Below, in pieces: positions 24,059 through 35,437 of a stretch of 64,000 nt of DNA. Source of the DNA: Sanguinoderma infundibulare (lineage: Eukaryota; Basidiomycota; Agaricomycetes; Polyporales; Polyporaceae); assembly GCA_032821775.1 (NCBI GenBank), contig JAVLRN010000008.1:1550001-1614000 (forward strand), written 5' to 3'. Below the pieces are notes generated by a model. It was not told the origin of the DNA and made no database searches. It saw only the letters and a program-made list of their open reading frames with translations. Made by a program: the position numbers and the translations under genes. Position 1 is the first letter of the stretch. Every line of letters begins with the position of its first letter.

Positions 24059-24522
24059 CTAGTCATCCGAATCAGGCTGTCGAGGTCTGTCCTGCTCCGC
24101 CCCCTTCTGCTCAAACCAATCTGTGTTCCCAACCTGCAGATTGATGAAGATGATTCCGACCGCGGACGGCTTCAGCAGGTCCGTGTCGTATCCGGGTCCT
24201 GCGCCTCCTCCCCTTCGAAGTCGGACGGGCACAGCGTCACCGCAAGGATGCCCTTCTCCCGCCACTCCGGCGTCTGCGCGATCGCGAGGTAGTTTGGGTC
24301 CCAACTTCCCGCACCCTTGTCCAGCGTGCGGTGGTACGCGATGACGGCGGTGACGGAATCGTGCTTGGGCTGGGGCGCGGGATGGATGTAGCCCTTGTTA
24401 CCGCCATATGTGGGCTTCGCGCTCGTCCTCTCGCATACGACGCAGATGGCCTGAAGGTCCGCGGCGGGGGCATTGTAGAGGGTATAGATCGCGATCTGGT
24501 CGCCAATGTTTGAGTCTGACAT
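24059..24522 (-). CDS. Small protein of unknown family, 116 aa, with a possible frameshift
   Basis: ATG at 24522 (MSDSNIGDQIAIYTLYNAP) opens a 116-residue frame ending at 24172. Features are two Cys in AICVVCERTSAKPTYGG, a GYIHPAPQPKHDSVTAVI block and EKGILAVTLCPSDFEGEEA. Homologous sequence does not stop there: in another frame it continues as LLKPSAVGIIFINLQVG...DWFEQKG to 24059. The broken paralogue at 53.58 kb shows the same order, AVTLCKSDF, then KPAAIGVMFVN, then WVQQKE. So the ancestral protein was about 150 residues and this copy has a one-base shift near 24185-24210, either real or a sequence error. No known domain or signal peptide. The name of the family is not known to me. Confidence 0.55.
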
Positions 24523-25061
24523 GGCAGTAATATGACAGTTTATCTGGATGGCTCGAATCTGAAGGGCGCGGTCGGTATGGTTCCGCAAGCTCGACAGGCT
24601 CAATGGGGTAGGATTTGGGCAGAGAAGGGCAGGAACCGACTCCGAGAGACAACGACAGAGGGCGGTGGCTGTGGAAACCAAGCGTATATGTACGTAAGGC
24701 TTTCCACCGCCATTGTAGACTTCCGGACCTGCTTCACGTTCGCGCAGGATTCAATCGTCAGTATTGGACGTACGACTATTCAGAGGGTTGCTTTGACGTG
24801 TATATTGTGTCTGGATCATATCTGCCTCTCGGACTCTCAGAAGCGACACAAACCGGCTGAGAAGGCGCGTAACGAGGCCGCACCGATATAGAGGAAAGGG
24901 CATACCGTTATATTATCGTGGTATTCGTAACATGTACGCTAAACGAACTTCAAGTGAATGACGATGGCATGTGTGGGACGTCGCTAACCATAAATAAAGG
25001 TAAGTGAAAGCTCCCATCGACATCCGCGGTATACTGAGACAGGAGGAAGAGAGAGAATGCA
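24523..25061. other. Intergenic, no gene seen
   Basis: Upstream of the small 116-aa gene and downstream of the GPI-type protein gene (both minus strand). It should hold the promoter of the first and the 3' end of the second. Confidence 0.4.
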
Positions 25062-25813
25062 CTACAGGAAGGCAACCACTGCGACACCGACGGCACCGAC
25101 GACGGAAGCAACGGAAATGCCAACCATACCGGCGCCGCTTTTGAGACCGAGGGGGTTCGAGCTGGACGTCCCGGCGGTGGCGGTGGTGCCCGCTGCAGTG
25201 GCGGCTGCAGTGGCGGCAGTGGCGGCGGCGGTCACGCCGAGCGTTGCGGAGCTGCCAGCGGTTTTACCGCTGGACGAGCCGGCGGTGAGGGTAAGAGGAG
25301 TGAGGTTCACGCCTGCCTGGGCGCAGGAGGATTGGTATTCTGTAGGTAAGGCGGTCAGGCTGAGCGAACGCAACAGATAGATGAAGCCAGAGACACTCAC
25401 CGGTCAGGCTCTGTTGGACTGACTGCAACTCGCTGGGCTCGATACTCAGGCCGCACTCGATGCACGAGTAGAGAGCCTGGTAAACAGTGTTGCTGCATAC
25501 GCAGGTGATGTCCGTGCAGGACTAGTACGCGAAACACTGATGTCAGTCCGCGCTGAGATATGGCAGTGAAGGTTTGCCCTCACCTCAAGCGTGGTCACGA
25601 CGCCGTTGCATTGGGATTGGCACTGAGAAGGTATCTGCGAAGGGTCCAACCCCGAAAGTTGCCTCTTGGCGAGAGCGGTGAAGGGGGATGCCCTAGCGAG
25701 GGCAGTGGCAGCCGCTGAAAATCATGCGTCAATCACTGCTTGATCAGGAACAAAATGGCGTACACACCTTGGCCAGCGAGAATCGCAACGGAAAGGACAG
25801 CGAGGCCGTACAT
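25062..25813 (-). CDS. Secreted Cys-rich GPI-anchored-type surface protein, 191 aa
   Basis: Four exons, 25768-25813, 25584-25714, 25401-25521 and 25062-25339, join in frame to 191 residues. It starts with a signal peptide (MYGLAVLSVAILAG), followed by AKRQL, a possible Kex2 site. The mature domain has eight Cys: two in PSQCQSQCNG, three in SCTDITCVCSN, two in ALYSCIECGLS and one in YQSSCAQAG. This resembles CFEM-like fungal surface domains, but the exact CFEM spacing was not confirmed. A Ser/Thr/Ala-rich stalk of about 60 residues leads to SSSNPLGLKSGAG and a hydrophobic end (MVGISVASVVGAVGVAVVAF), typical of a GPI attachment signal. Likely at the cell wall or plasma membrane. Confidence 0.85.
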
Positions 25814-25907
25814 GATGAAAGGGGAGGAAACTGGCAGGGAAGAGCAGTCGAAAGGAGAAGTTAGAAGAGCGGCGAGACTCTGACCTTCCGAACATTCTTC
25901 GGGGAAA

Positions 25908-25915
25908 TTTATATG
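25908..25915 (-). promoter_or_regulatory. Possible TATA box of the GPI-type protein gene
   Basis: On the minus strand the sequence reads ATATAAAT about 95 bases before the start codon at 25813, a normal distance in fungi. Confidence 0.45.
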
Positions 25916-26833
25916 TTGTTGACGGATTCGACATCGGCAGGAAAGCGCGAGACGAGGACTCGATCAGTACCCTTGCCCTTGGCACGCGTCCGCGCCAAGA
26001 GAGACGTTAATGACCATTCTGGCTGTGCTCCGGTCAGGATTTGGAAAAATTGATGATGGATTGGGGACCATCTCCATGGTGCCTAGGCGAGCACGGGGAC
26101 TAGACTTGACAGATCCTCCAACCGCCACCACGCTAGCGGCCCCCATTGGCCAGCCACGGACCGCCTCCGCGAGCTTCGCGCCTAGTATCAATATTTAAGA
26201 CTCATAGCCTGCTTTACCTTTCATCGCGAACAAGCCACACATAACAGATACACGATGAAGTGGTTTCGCGCTCATGGCAGTTCTGGGGTCCAACGCGACA
26301 GTGGCAGGTCGACGTCACGGACACGGTCGCACATCGCTTGATAAATTGCCGAGACGACCGTATCGAGACCGGCGGCTACGGCATAATCTGGAGCCTCGAT
26401 CTATTACGATGGGTAAATCCCATTAGCCGCTGTGACTCAACCACAACCTCGATGTACCCGACGTCCAAAAGTCGTCAAAAACAGCGCTCATCAGATGCAT
26501 GATGTGCACAAGTGATCTGCCGAACATGTCTGCCGCCCATCGGTCGTCACATGCTTGGCAGGACTTACTTCCATTTCACGACATTTCCGTCGCAACCCAT
26601 CTTGATGCATCCGAGATCTATAACGTCTTCGCTCACCTTCCGTGGTGTCCGGAAAGTGCTTCGTGTGCTTTGCGGGTTCCGATTCCTGAAGAAGAGGATC
26701 TGGAGTCAAGGGTCGAACGACACAGTTATCAATACAGACATCAGTCGTGTGCCATCGGGAACGATTGTATTCGAGTGTCCATCTACTGCTGGTTTATTGT
26801 TCAGAGTTCTATTTTCCGGCAGCGCTCGATGCT
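25916..26833. other. Intergenic, no gene seen
   Basis: Downstream of the dehydrogenase gene and upstream of the GPI-type protein gene. A + strand frame of 134 codons at 26512-26916 overlaps the last dehydrogenase exons and has no domain, so it was not called. Confidence 0.4.
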
Positions 26834-28240
26834 TCACCACTTTTCATGCGCCGGGCGCACTGCCAATGTTAAGACCGTCGTCAGAGCGGCCTGACGAGCG
26901 TTTAACTTTGACATGACTCACGGTCAAGCTCCCACGTCCAGGCGGATCTGTCTTGGTTGGCAAGGTAGAGATAGCTCTGCAGGCAGCTTTGTAAGCCTGG
27001 AGGTGAAACGAGTTGATCTTGAGCCCGCCCTTTACTACGTACCGTAGCGATGCTCTCAGGATCCAGTCGGATGTCAGGATCGTTCTTGAAAGATTCACCG
27101 AAACGTTTAACGTGGAAGTCGACCAAAATGGCTTGGCGAAGGGACGCTTAAGTTAGCATGGCTTGTACCTCCAGAGAACGTGGATAACAATAGCGAAAAC
27201 AATCTAGGAGCAAGCTCGACACCCACCTCCGTCAATGATGGTCTGTTCCATCATCCATGGACCAGTCTAAGTCAGAACGCCGGTAAAGACGGATGATTTG
27301 CAAGCTCATGACGTACGTGTGCAACCTAGGAGGTACAGAAGCACATCAGGACAAAACAATGTCATCGACACACCACCCTTGCTTACATGAATGTTCTGCG
27401 GCCCGAACTCCTTGTTCAAGCTCTGACTCAAGGAGCGCAAGCCAAACTTTCCCGCGGCAAATGCACTCGTCGTGACATTGCCTCGAATGCTCCCCGTCGC
27501 GCCGGTGAAGAGCAATGTGCCTCGCTTTCCCTTGTCGTTCAGCTCGTTCTTCTTGAACTCTTCTATGACCTGGCGCGAAAAGGCAAACGCCCCATTGACG
27601 GTCGCATCAAGGACCTCCTGCAAGTCCTTCTCCGTGGTCTCGAGGAACGGCTTCCGAATTCCTGAGCTAGCATTGTACAACGCCACTCGAATCTCCGCGG
27701 GACCTCCCGATGGCCACTGGTAAGCCTTGACCGCCGTGAAGACGTCTGTCAAGTCCTGGTACCCATACGATGCAACGGGAAATGTCGCGACCTAAACATG
27801 AGACGAAAGACGTCAGCACCCCCCAACTTTAGGCGCGAGCCGATGTCCCATGGGGTGGTTTTGATCAACTGACCTCCGCTCCAGAAACTGCAGCGGCTAC
27901 ATCATTTGCCGCTTTCTTCAACCTATCTGCGCCTCGAGCGATAAGCGCAACGCGGTACCCGGCCCTCGCAAACACGCGCCTAAGAGATCAAGCCAACAAA
28001 GCAAGGTTAGCACCGAAATTGCTGGTCCCCGAACCAGCACTGCCTTGACGGATAGGAGCACTGGTATGGGTTAATGCGAAGGTACGTACGCCGTAGCACC
28101 GCCAGTGCCTGTGTTGGGAAGAGTGAAATGCCCAGCCCACCCAGTCACATTCAAGTTAGACTGACACGGCGGTGCATGGGCGTACCTGAGCCGTTTCCAA
28201 CTCCCGCAATGACGATCAGAGGTTGAATGACCTTCGACAT
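26834..28240 (-). CDS. Short-chain dehydrogenase/reductase, nine exons, 259 aa
   Basis: NAD(P)-dependent oxidoreductase fold. Exons: 28186-28240, 28090-28108, 27874-27979, 27387-27791, 27317-27325, 27227-27242, 27043-27131, 26922-26976, 26834-26859; together 259 residues. The N-terminal Rossmann motif is AGVGNGSGTGGATARVFA. YNASSG corresponds to the central NAG-type motif. GATGSIRG holds the usual Ser region. At the active-site position the expected Tyr of YxxxK is Phe (SAFAAGK, Phe about 171, Lys about 175), as in a non-classical SDR branch. The C-terminus reads TIIDGAILVDFHVKRFGESF, SYLYLANQDRSAWTWELDL and RPAHEKW. The 9- and 16-base exons and the final 26-base exon are required for this family ending. 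Substrate unknown. Confidence 0.9.
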
Positions 28241-28546
28241 GCTATCTCGCGAAGTTCGGAAGGAATTAGAGGACGAGTATCTTGGTGTTGACGTGTTTTG
28301 CGACCTAGAGCCCTGGCTCTTAAATACCCGCCGCGGGGGTGAAGAAGCAACCAGCTGGTGAGCGTGGAGTGACAAAGCACCTCGTCATGAAGCGCCCAAA
28401 GTTGGACCGAGCCCGAAGCACTTCGGTCGGCTCCGCCCACGTGAGATAGGACGACGACGAGGCATTGTATTCAATAATCACGCGCACGCTACGACATAAT
28501 GCGCAAGAAAGTCGCGTTTGCACGCAGGTCAAAAGGTGCTCGCAAA
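28241..28546 (-). promoter_or_regulatory. Dehydrogenase promoter with TATA-like element
   Basis: On the minus strand TATTTAA is read at 28320-28326, about 80 bases before the start codon at 28240. The rest is leader and upstream sequence. Confidence 0.45.
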
Positions 28547-28783
28547 CTACGCAATATTGGGAAGCGCCCATGCACCTCGGGCTTCGGGTACCTTCGCCGA
28601 GGCGACGAAGGATCCGACGACGACGATGAACAAAACGTACAACATGGTGCAAAAATAGTCCAAGAGGTATCCCGCGATAGTACAAACAAACGCTAGTCCG
28701 GCAAATATACCTGCGCCCCCAGGGCCCAACATCCCGAGTTTAACTGCGGAGCTGCTGCGGAGCCAATCGCTCAACCCTTCCAT
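28547..28783 (-). CDS. Possible small two-helix membrane protein, 78 aa
   Basis: An ATG at 28783 opens a 78-residue frame: MEGLSDWLRSSSAVKLG, then two hydrophobic stretches (GGAGIFAGLAFVCTIAGYLL and FCTMLYVLFIVVVGSFVASA) and a short tail. It lies 37 bases beyond the stop codon of the FAB1-type gene on the same strand. No relative is recognised and there is no splice evidence, so it could be chance. Confidence 0.3.
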   Translation of the reverse strand: MEGLSDWLRSSSAVKLGMLGPGGAGIFAGLAFVCTIAGYLLDYFCTMLYVLFIVVVGSFVASAKVPEARGAWALPNIA

Positions 28784-28819
28784 GTCCTACCACTGCGATC
28801 GGAAGCCCTAGATCTATCA

Positions 28820-31800
28820 TCAAAGCACGCTTGGCAGATCTCTGTAGTCGCTGGGGATCGGGGTGTTGTCTAGCGGTCGGGACCATTTATCTGGGATGCA
28901 GGTGAATAAACGACGGCGAAGCGTGCCTGGGGACGGTAATCAAACTGACCGGGACAAGCGAGGAAGTAGTCGTCCATAGCACCGACGAATCTTTCTTGGT
29001 ACTCGTTCGGAGGTACGACCGTGACCTCCTTCGACGAGTTCAAGCCTTGCTTGGCCTTGTACTCGAGAGTCTTGGCAAACGTATAACTTCCTATTTGAGC
29101 GATGAGCGACATGGCCCACTGCGCGGAGAGAAGGAACTAGACATACCAATGGTGTCCACGAGGCCGCAAACCATCTGCTTGTTCTCCTCATCGACGCCAA
29201 GCAAGAGGCTATAATATCCGTTCAGTAGGTCCCGAAAACGGCAGCGGAAACATACGACTTACGAATAGTCCATGATGTTACTCTTGGCGAGGAACTCGCA
29301 GTCGGCCTTGATAGCCTCCTGCAAAACGACCTTCGAATGAGTCTGTACCAGGGTTAATGCTCGCTGTTGACCTATCGCGCGACGTCAGCCAAGGTAAGAC
29401 GAAGATGGACCCTTTGCATTACCCTCGATCCATTCGCCGTCAAACAACGTCTTCGAATGTGTCCCACTACTGGCTTTGATCTTGCGTCCTTGGATCCCTT
29501 TGAGGTCGAACGTCTTCGTAATCTTCCGGTCGTAGAAGAGGTTCTCCATAACGAGCAGGTCGGCCTTCTCCTGAGTGTTCCCGTTCTCCAGGTTACGAAT
29601 CTCGACGGTGTAGAAACCAAGGAGCTTCGCGAGGACGGTCGGCTTGCTCGCCGTCGCCTCCATGTACTTGAAATACGAGGGCCCCAGGTCGATAAGGACT
29701 TGCCTGTAAACGCGCATTCTATCAGAACATGCAAATCCGATCATCAGAGACACGTACAGGTCCGCGACGTTCCACGCGTTGACAAGCGTCTTGATGATGA
29801 AGCGGTTGTCCGTCGTTCTCCAGAAGTTCGAGCGGCTCTTGCCGCCCTCGGCCGCCCAGTTCTCGCTCCTCGCCATGCTCTTCATGAACACGTCGTCGAC
29901 GCCGCACCGCTTTCGCAGCTGGTCGAACTGCTTGGCGTAGTACACGGTGCAGCTGAACCGTAGCCGCTTCCCGATCGTCCAATCGTACTTGATGTGTGGC
30001 CGCTCATCGATCGCGTGCGCATCGGCGGAGAGAAGCCCGTGGTGCGACATCCCGGACGACGGGCGCGAAATCTCCCCGGGCTTGAGGACGTAACGCATAG
30101 CCGAACTGAGCGAGTTTGTGAACGCGGACGTGAAGCCGGACTTCGCGGGCGTGGGGGGAGGCTCCGAGTCACTCGGCACCGGGCCTTTGCGTGCCTCCTC
30201 GCCGTCCATGAGTTCCTTGACGTCCTTTGGAGGCAAGGCCGGCACAGCGGTGACGGAACCGCTCCCAGCGCCGTCTTGAATGGTGGATCCATCGCTTTCT
30301 GTCAATATTGAAGACGCCTTGCCCCGACGGATGGTCGCCTCGAAGAAGACAGACGATGAAGGACGACTATCCGACAATGACGTGCGCGAGGTGTTCGCTT
30401 TGGAGACCGCCTCGAGGCCGTGTAGTATCTTACCCGCGGATTCGAGGGTTGTTGGCATACCACTGACCTGCCCATCGGCGGCAAGCGTAGAGACCTCGAC
30501 TGCAGCTTTGGCGCGAGCCGACCGCGGGGTCTCTGTACCAGACGTGAGCAAGATGGACGATGTTCCCGAGTCGGTGGGGGGCTTTTGCCGCAAGACGTCT
30601 CGGATCGCTGCTAGGGCCGCAGGTTCTCGAGGGTGCTCCTTGCGGCTGATCACTGCCGAGTACGTCTCTGGCTCGAGCCAACCGACGTCGTCATTATCTG
30701 GATCCAGCTGCTGGGTCGTAGAACCAGACACAAACCGCCTGAACGATTCTGGCGCCCGGAAAAGAGAGGGACGAGTGACTGAAGGGGGTGTTGTGGATGT
30801 GGCATGAGTAGCGGTGCTTCGTGCCGAGGACAAATTCGACAGTTCCTTCTGGTAATCGAGAGTGCTATCCCCAAACACCGTTTGTTAGATACACGAACCG
30901 AATACTGACCAAGAGTATGATAAGGTTAAGCGACATACCTGAGCGTGAATGCGATGATGCTCCCCCAATCATTCTCCCTAACGATGATGTTACCGCCAGG
31001 GACGGCATGGCATCCGCTCTTCCACCACTCTGGCTCCGGGACATCAGGTGCATAGGATGGTGCCCCAGAAGCGTGCTTCTTCTCCCATGCAGCGAGTCTC
31101 TTGGTTGCGCCTCGGGCAGCAGTCACGAATGATCGTCGAACATCATTGATGTTCTTCTCTGAAGTGGCCGCGAGCTCCGAGTAAAGCCCTTGCTCCAGTT
31201 GCTGGAACTTGTACCTAAGACCGGCAAGAAGCTGTAAGGAGCTGGCGTCCTCGCTTGTGGTCGTGCTCGACGCCTCCGTCGTCGACGTCAGGACCGAATC
31301 GGTAGTGGTCAAGATGGAGCTGGACATTGAACTGGGCTCAGATGCACTGGGTGAACCGTTGCATATATTCTCAGGGGGGAAGGGATAAGATGCATTGACG
31401 TCCGCCACGCGTGCTTTAGGTGTAGGTGGGCTGCTGGGAGGCGACGTCGGGTGGACTTTGGGCGTTGATTGAGCGTCTTCTTCGGGTTCCTCATACGCAT
31501 CATCAGTGGAAGGTATCCGCGGAAGAGACTTGTGGAATGCGCTCGGATGGTCCGATACGAATTTCTCCTCCTGTCACCCAACATTTGAACACATCGGCCG
31601 ACCTAAGACAGAGCGAATACGTACGAGTCGATCCATGCGCTCAGACAGGCCTTGCCACCACCTCATGATCTCCCGCCGCAGGACCCTGTGGGCGTCGCCC
31701 AGTGCAGGCCGTACGCTGTCACGGTTCGACGTCGGGTCCGGACAGAGCTTCTTCTCCCCGGCCTTCCGCCGCAGGATCTGGAGTCTCGGTACGTGCACCT

Positions 31801-34107
31801 CGAAGACATCCCTGACGTCGGTCAAGGACATAGTCACAGTACGTCCCTTGTGCGAAAATCTCCGGACAATGTTGAAGCGCGCTCGGGGTATCGGGGTATC
31901 CGCCGGAGGCCAGGGTTTCTCGGGAAACGTGGTGTGTTCGCAAAGGTGTGGAGAAAGCGTATGGATCGCAGGCGAGTAGATGAGCAGCTCGAGGAACTTG
32001 GCGAACGAGAACAGGCTGTCGCGCAGAGGATGAGCAAGGTCATAATCCGCAGGCGGTCTGAACGCTTACTATGTGCCGTCCTGCATCACCTTCTTCGACG
32101 ACTCCCTGCCGCAGACCGCACAGCTCACCCACATCCGAATAGAGCCGGTAGAAGTGGACGCCTCGCTCTCAGACGGCAGTGACACCGTCGCGAGCAGGCG
32201 CACGCCGTTGTGTATCCACCGCATGTCGTGTTCGCCCCGCCGAAAGTGGCACTCCGGATGGCCGCACGCATCTTCCGCCGTCTCGCACCACCGGACGATG
32301 GCCTCGCCGAGCGACTCGTCCCACCGCCGTCCCCGCTGATAGTAGCGGTAGTTGAGCCACCTGCGGCGCTGGCCCCAACACGGCGTCCGAACCTGGGCTT
32401 GCAACTCGGCCGGCGCGCCGTCCGACTTGCTCGGCGTGGGCGGGTTCGCGAGCACGCTCATCCCGGGCACATGTTCCGAGTATAGCACAGTCAGGCCTTG
32501 GTGTCGCACGAAGCCCGGAACCCCGACGACTCCACCCTTCTCGAGCGATTCCTTGCCCTGCCAGCCAAGGACACTAGTCAGTGCAGCCTTCTCGTCACCG
32601 AGGGGCCGACGAGCCGGATCCCTTGCCTCCTGGTGGGCGATCGAGAGCAAGAAGTTGGGTGGACGGAAAACAATCCCGGGCGATGTAGACAGCAAGTCCT
32701 TCCACGCGTCCATGCGCTTCACAACGGCCTCGAAGGTCGCCGTGTGCGCCTCCTCAGGCACCTCCTGAAGGTCCGACTTGGACATCACCGGGGAGAGCAT
32801 AGACAGCCTGCGTGACAGAAAACCACCGTCAGAGCCCTGCGGCAGCGAGGACGCCCTGGGAAGCCTCGCGATGTCGAGAGATCCTCGTCTGGCGAGCCCT
32901 GGCGCGACGTGGGAAGCACGGTGCAGAAGATCCTCGGTCTTCTTGGATAGGAACGACCAGAGGGAGCCGTGTTCGTGTCGCTGCTTGTCCTTGACGTCTG
33001 TCGAGCTCGAGGAGCGCTCGACGGCGGACGGGAATGTGGGCAGATTCGGGATCGCGATCTTCGGGTAGTGCAACTTGACATGAGAGTTGGAGAGCAAGTC
33101 TTGCTCGAGGACCAGCGAAAGATAGGTGAAGACAGCAAGACGTAGCACACGGCAAACGGCATGATATTGAGGCAGGGAGGAGAGGCCCTTGAGAACGAAG
33201 GTCCCACCGACTACTTGCAAAGGATCGTCGCTTGACAGGACCGAAGCTGGGAACGTCTCGGCGGCGTGCACATCAGATGGACCCATATGTACGCACCATC
33301 CCATTCGTGCAAGCCATACAGAACCACCGGCTCCGCCCCGCCCTCGCCCGATATCGTCTTCGGAAGCGCCAGCTGGCCGGGTTTGAATGAGCAGCGTATC
33401 GCGGAACGCACCAGTTTGAAACCCATATCTTCCGAAGGCTCCGAAGACGGCGGTCCCGACACCGCCAGAAGCAGATGCTTCTCCGGCGACGGGTGAGCTG
33501 GACGAGATGCGGCCTCCCGAAGCTGCTCGAGGGACACAGCAAGCAGCTCCACGTTCGACACATCCTCCGCAGGATCCTCCTCAAAAACCGACTCCTTCAG
33601 CTTGCTACGAGCCTTAGCCGTCCGATTCCTCAGCTCCTCATCCTTATTCGCCTGTTCCTCTGCTCGCCGCTTCTCCTCCTCGTCATGATGCCGCTTCCGA
33701 AGGCACCTCGCGCGCTTGAAGCCCGCAAGCCATGCTTCACGCTCCATGGCCGCACCAAGATCGTTCAGCGAAGTCATCAGGCGATCCGTCCATGTCTCCT
33801 TGTCCCGAATGTCGGCCTCGTCTTCGAAAACGCATGAAATGAGGCGATGGAGATGAGCACGAGCTTCGACGGTCAAGACGAGGTTGGAGGACGGCCGGCG
33901 CGCCCGCGATATCGGTATGTTTGCCGGCAAATCCGGGAGGGGTTTGTCCATTTCGTCGTGCAGCCTCTCATGGAGCGTATCGAGCGCAAGTCGCGCGATT
34001 GCCAGCACCACGGCGGGAGCTAGTAAGAACGGGACGACGAGTGCGACTGCGAGGTGGCGGAGAGCAAGCGGCATGACGCAGGACGCAGGGGTGCGGTCCG
34101 GCTCCAT
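28820..34107 (-). CDS. FAB1: FAB1/PIKfyve-type PtdIns3P 5-kinase, ten exons, 1593 aa
   Basis: Makes PtdIns(3,5)P2 from PtdIns3P at endosome and vacuole membranes. Exons: 33297-34107, 32070-33246, 31625-32015, 30939-31570, 29758-30864, 29423-29703, 29263-29371, 29147-29208, 28950-29090, 28820-28890; 1593 residues in frame. After an N-terminal region comes the chaperonin-like part (VVGGTFVLKGLSSLPQYHAV, VCRVLRLAVFTYLSLVLEQD). Next is the Cys-rich region (CGHPECHFRRG, WVSCAVCGRESSKKVMQDGT, YLFSFAKFLELLIYSP). The lipid kinase lies at about 1250-1590: EGGKSRSNF and RFIIKTLVNAWNVADL, LVMENLFYDRKITKTFDLKG, NIMDYSLLLGVDEE, VDTIGSYTFAKTLEYKAKQG and MDDYFLACPDKW. No FYVE zinc finger is visible. The chosen ATG at 34107 includes a hydrophobic stretch; a later start at MDKPLPDLP is possible. 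Confidence 0.93.
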
Positions 34108-34293
34108 AATTGGGCATACTGGCCCCGCACTCGTGCCGCCGCGTGCGAATCGACAGGACTCGGCAAGGAATTCACGCTGAGAGTTGTTCGTGATGGACAA
34201 CATTGCACAAACATCGCATTCCAAACGTACTCCGTACAATCTGAATCACACCGTCCAAGTTTACGATAAGCTACGATTCAACGTCTCCCCATT

Positions 34294-35228
34294 TCACATC
34301 TCGCCACATTCTGTGAAGAGCACGCGTTAGATGTCTTGTGGAAGACAAGCCCCAAACAACCTCACGCACCAACTATCTTGACCGCAAGCTTTGGCCTGTT
34401 GTTGATGCCCGTGGCTACGTTCTCGATTTTGCGAAGGGTGAGCATGCCGTCGATGACCCGACCGAAAACGACGTGCTTCCCGTCGAGAAAGTCGCACTTT
34501 GCTGTGGTAATGAAGAACTGGCATCCATTCGTGCCCGGGCCCGAGTTTGCCTGCGGGGTGATCAGGACAATGGGACGATCAATAGGGCATTTGCGTAACG
34601 TACCATCGAGAGCAAACCGGGCCCTGTGTGCTTCTCCTTAAAGTTCTCATCCTGAAGGGGATATACGGTCAATGGACGAGTGGGGAAGTTGCACGAAATA
34701 CCGATGACATACGGGAAACTTGTCGCCATATATTGAGAAAGAGCCGGTGCCGTCGCCTTTGATGAAGTCGCCGCCTTGAAACAAGCCTCAGCTCCCTCCG
34801 CTAACAATGTCGTGATCTGACGGACATACCTTGACACATGAAGTTCGGCACTCTGATCGCAGATCAGAATAGTCCGTCAAGTTACAAACTTTGGAGAATA
34901 CTTACACTCTAGATGACCGCTCTGTATCAGCAGACATGGGCAAAACCATCTTATAAGACAAGCAGTGAAACACACCGATGGAACGTTGCCCCTTTGTATC
35001 CTTGTGGCCTTGAGTTTACCCTGAACTCTCCAGTACACAATTGCCGGAAGTTCTCGGCAGTCCTAGAAGGTGACCGAAGTCAGCTAAAACCATCCCGAGG
35101 CAAGCTAGAACTCACTTTGGCACAATGTCACTGAACAACTCCATCTTCAAACGACCTGACGGCGTCTCTCCGATGTTGATATCCATGAAGACGACAGGCC
35201 GGGTCGAGTTCGTTGAGCTGGATGACAT
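34294..35228 (-). CDS. Cyclophilin H-type peptidyl-prolyl isomerase, 176 aa
   Basis: Peptidyl-prolyl cis-trans isomerase of the cyclophilin H class, a U4/U6 and tri-snRNP component. Exons: 35116-35228, 34976-35062, 34830-34852, 34713-34774, 34604-34651, 34370-34550, 34294-34310; 176 residues. Seen: [49 protein letters not shown] (catalytic Arg), [76 protein letters not shown] and the closing ECGEM. The GEFR-plus-insert and the KIENV...RPKL..ECGEM end point to the H type rather than cyclophilin A. It is divergent from DIB1, 209 bases away. Confidence 0.93.
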
Positions 35229-35437
35229 GGTGTGCGCCCTTATGATGGGGAGAGAGAATACGTGAACGTTGGAAGAGAGGAGGCAATCTGCGCAAACCGC
35301 AAACCGGTAATGTACAATACAAACACGTACAAACAACGTTTATGAGGACCAGCAGCGCACCTCTCGACCTCCCTCGCAGCGCTCACCACTTGTTCCTCAT
35401 CGTCCTGTCTGGCCATAACCTCAGCATTTCCTAGACC
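35229..35437. promoter_or_regulatory. Shared divergent promoter of cyclophilin H and DIB1
   Basis: Only 209 bases separate the two start codons on opposite strands, so both promoters and leaders must lie here or inside the genes. CT-rich runs occur on both sides; no TATA box is obvious. Confidence 0.7.

Noticed and set aside
26904..26921. Dehydrogenase ending in RESCQS at 26902
   Set aside because: A GTGAGT donor at 26921 and an exon at 26834-26859 give the family ending LRPAHEKW instead.
29703..29757. Insert of about 18 residues in the kinase (YVSLMIGFACSDRMRVY)
   Set aside because: It is an in-frame intron with GTACGT donor and TTTACAG acceptor; removing it restores the NVADLQVLIDLG motif.
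32069..33304. A separate 411-aa protein starting at 33304
   Set aside because: It begins inside an intron; the exon joins to the 33297-34107 exon and to the kinase exons as one FAB1-type gene.
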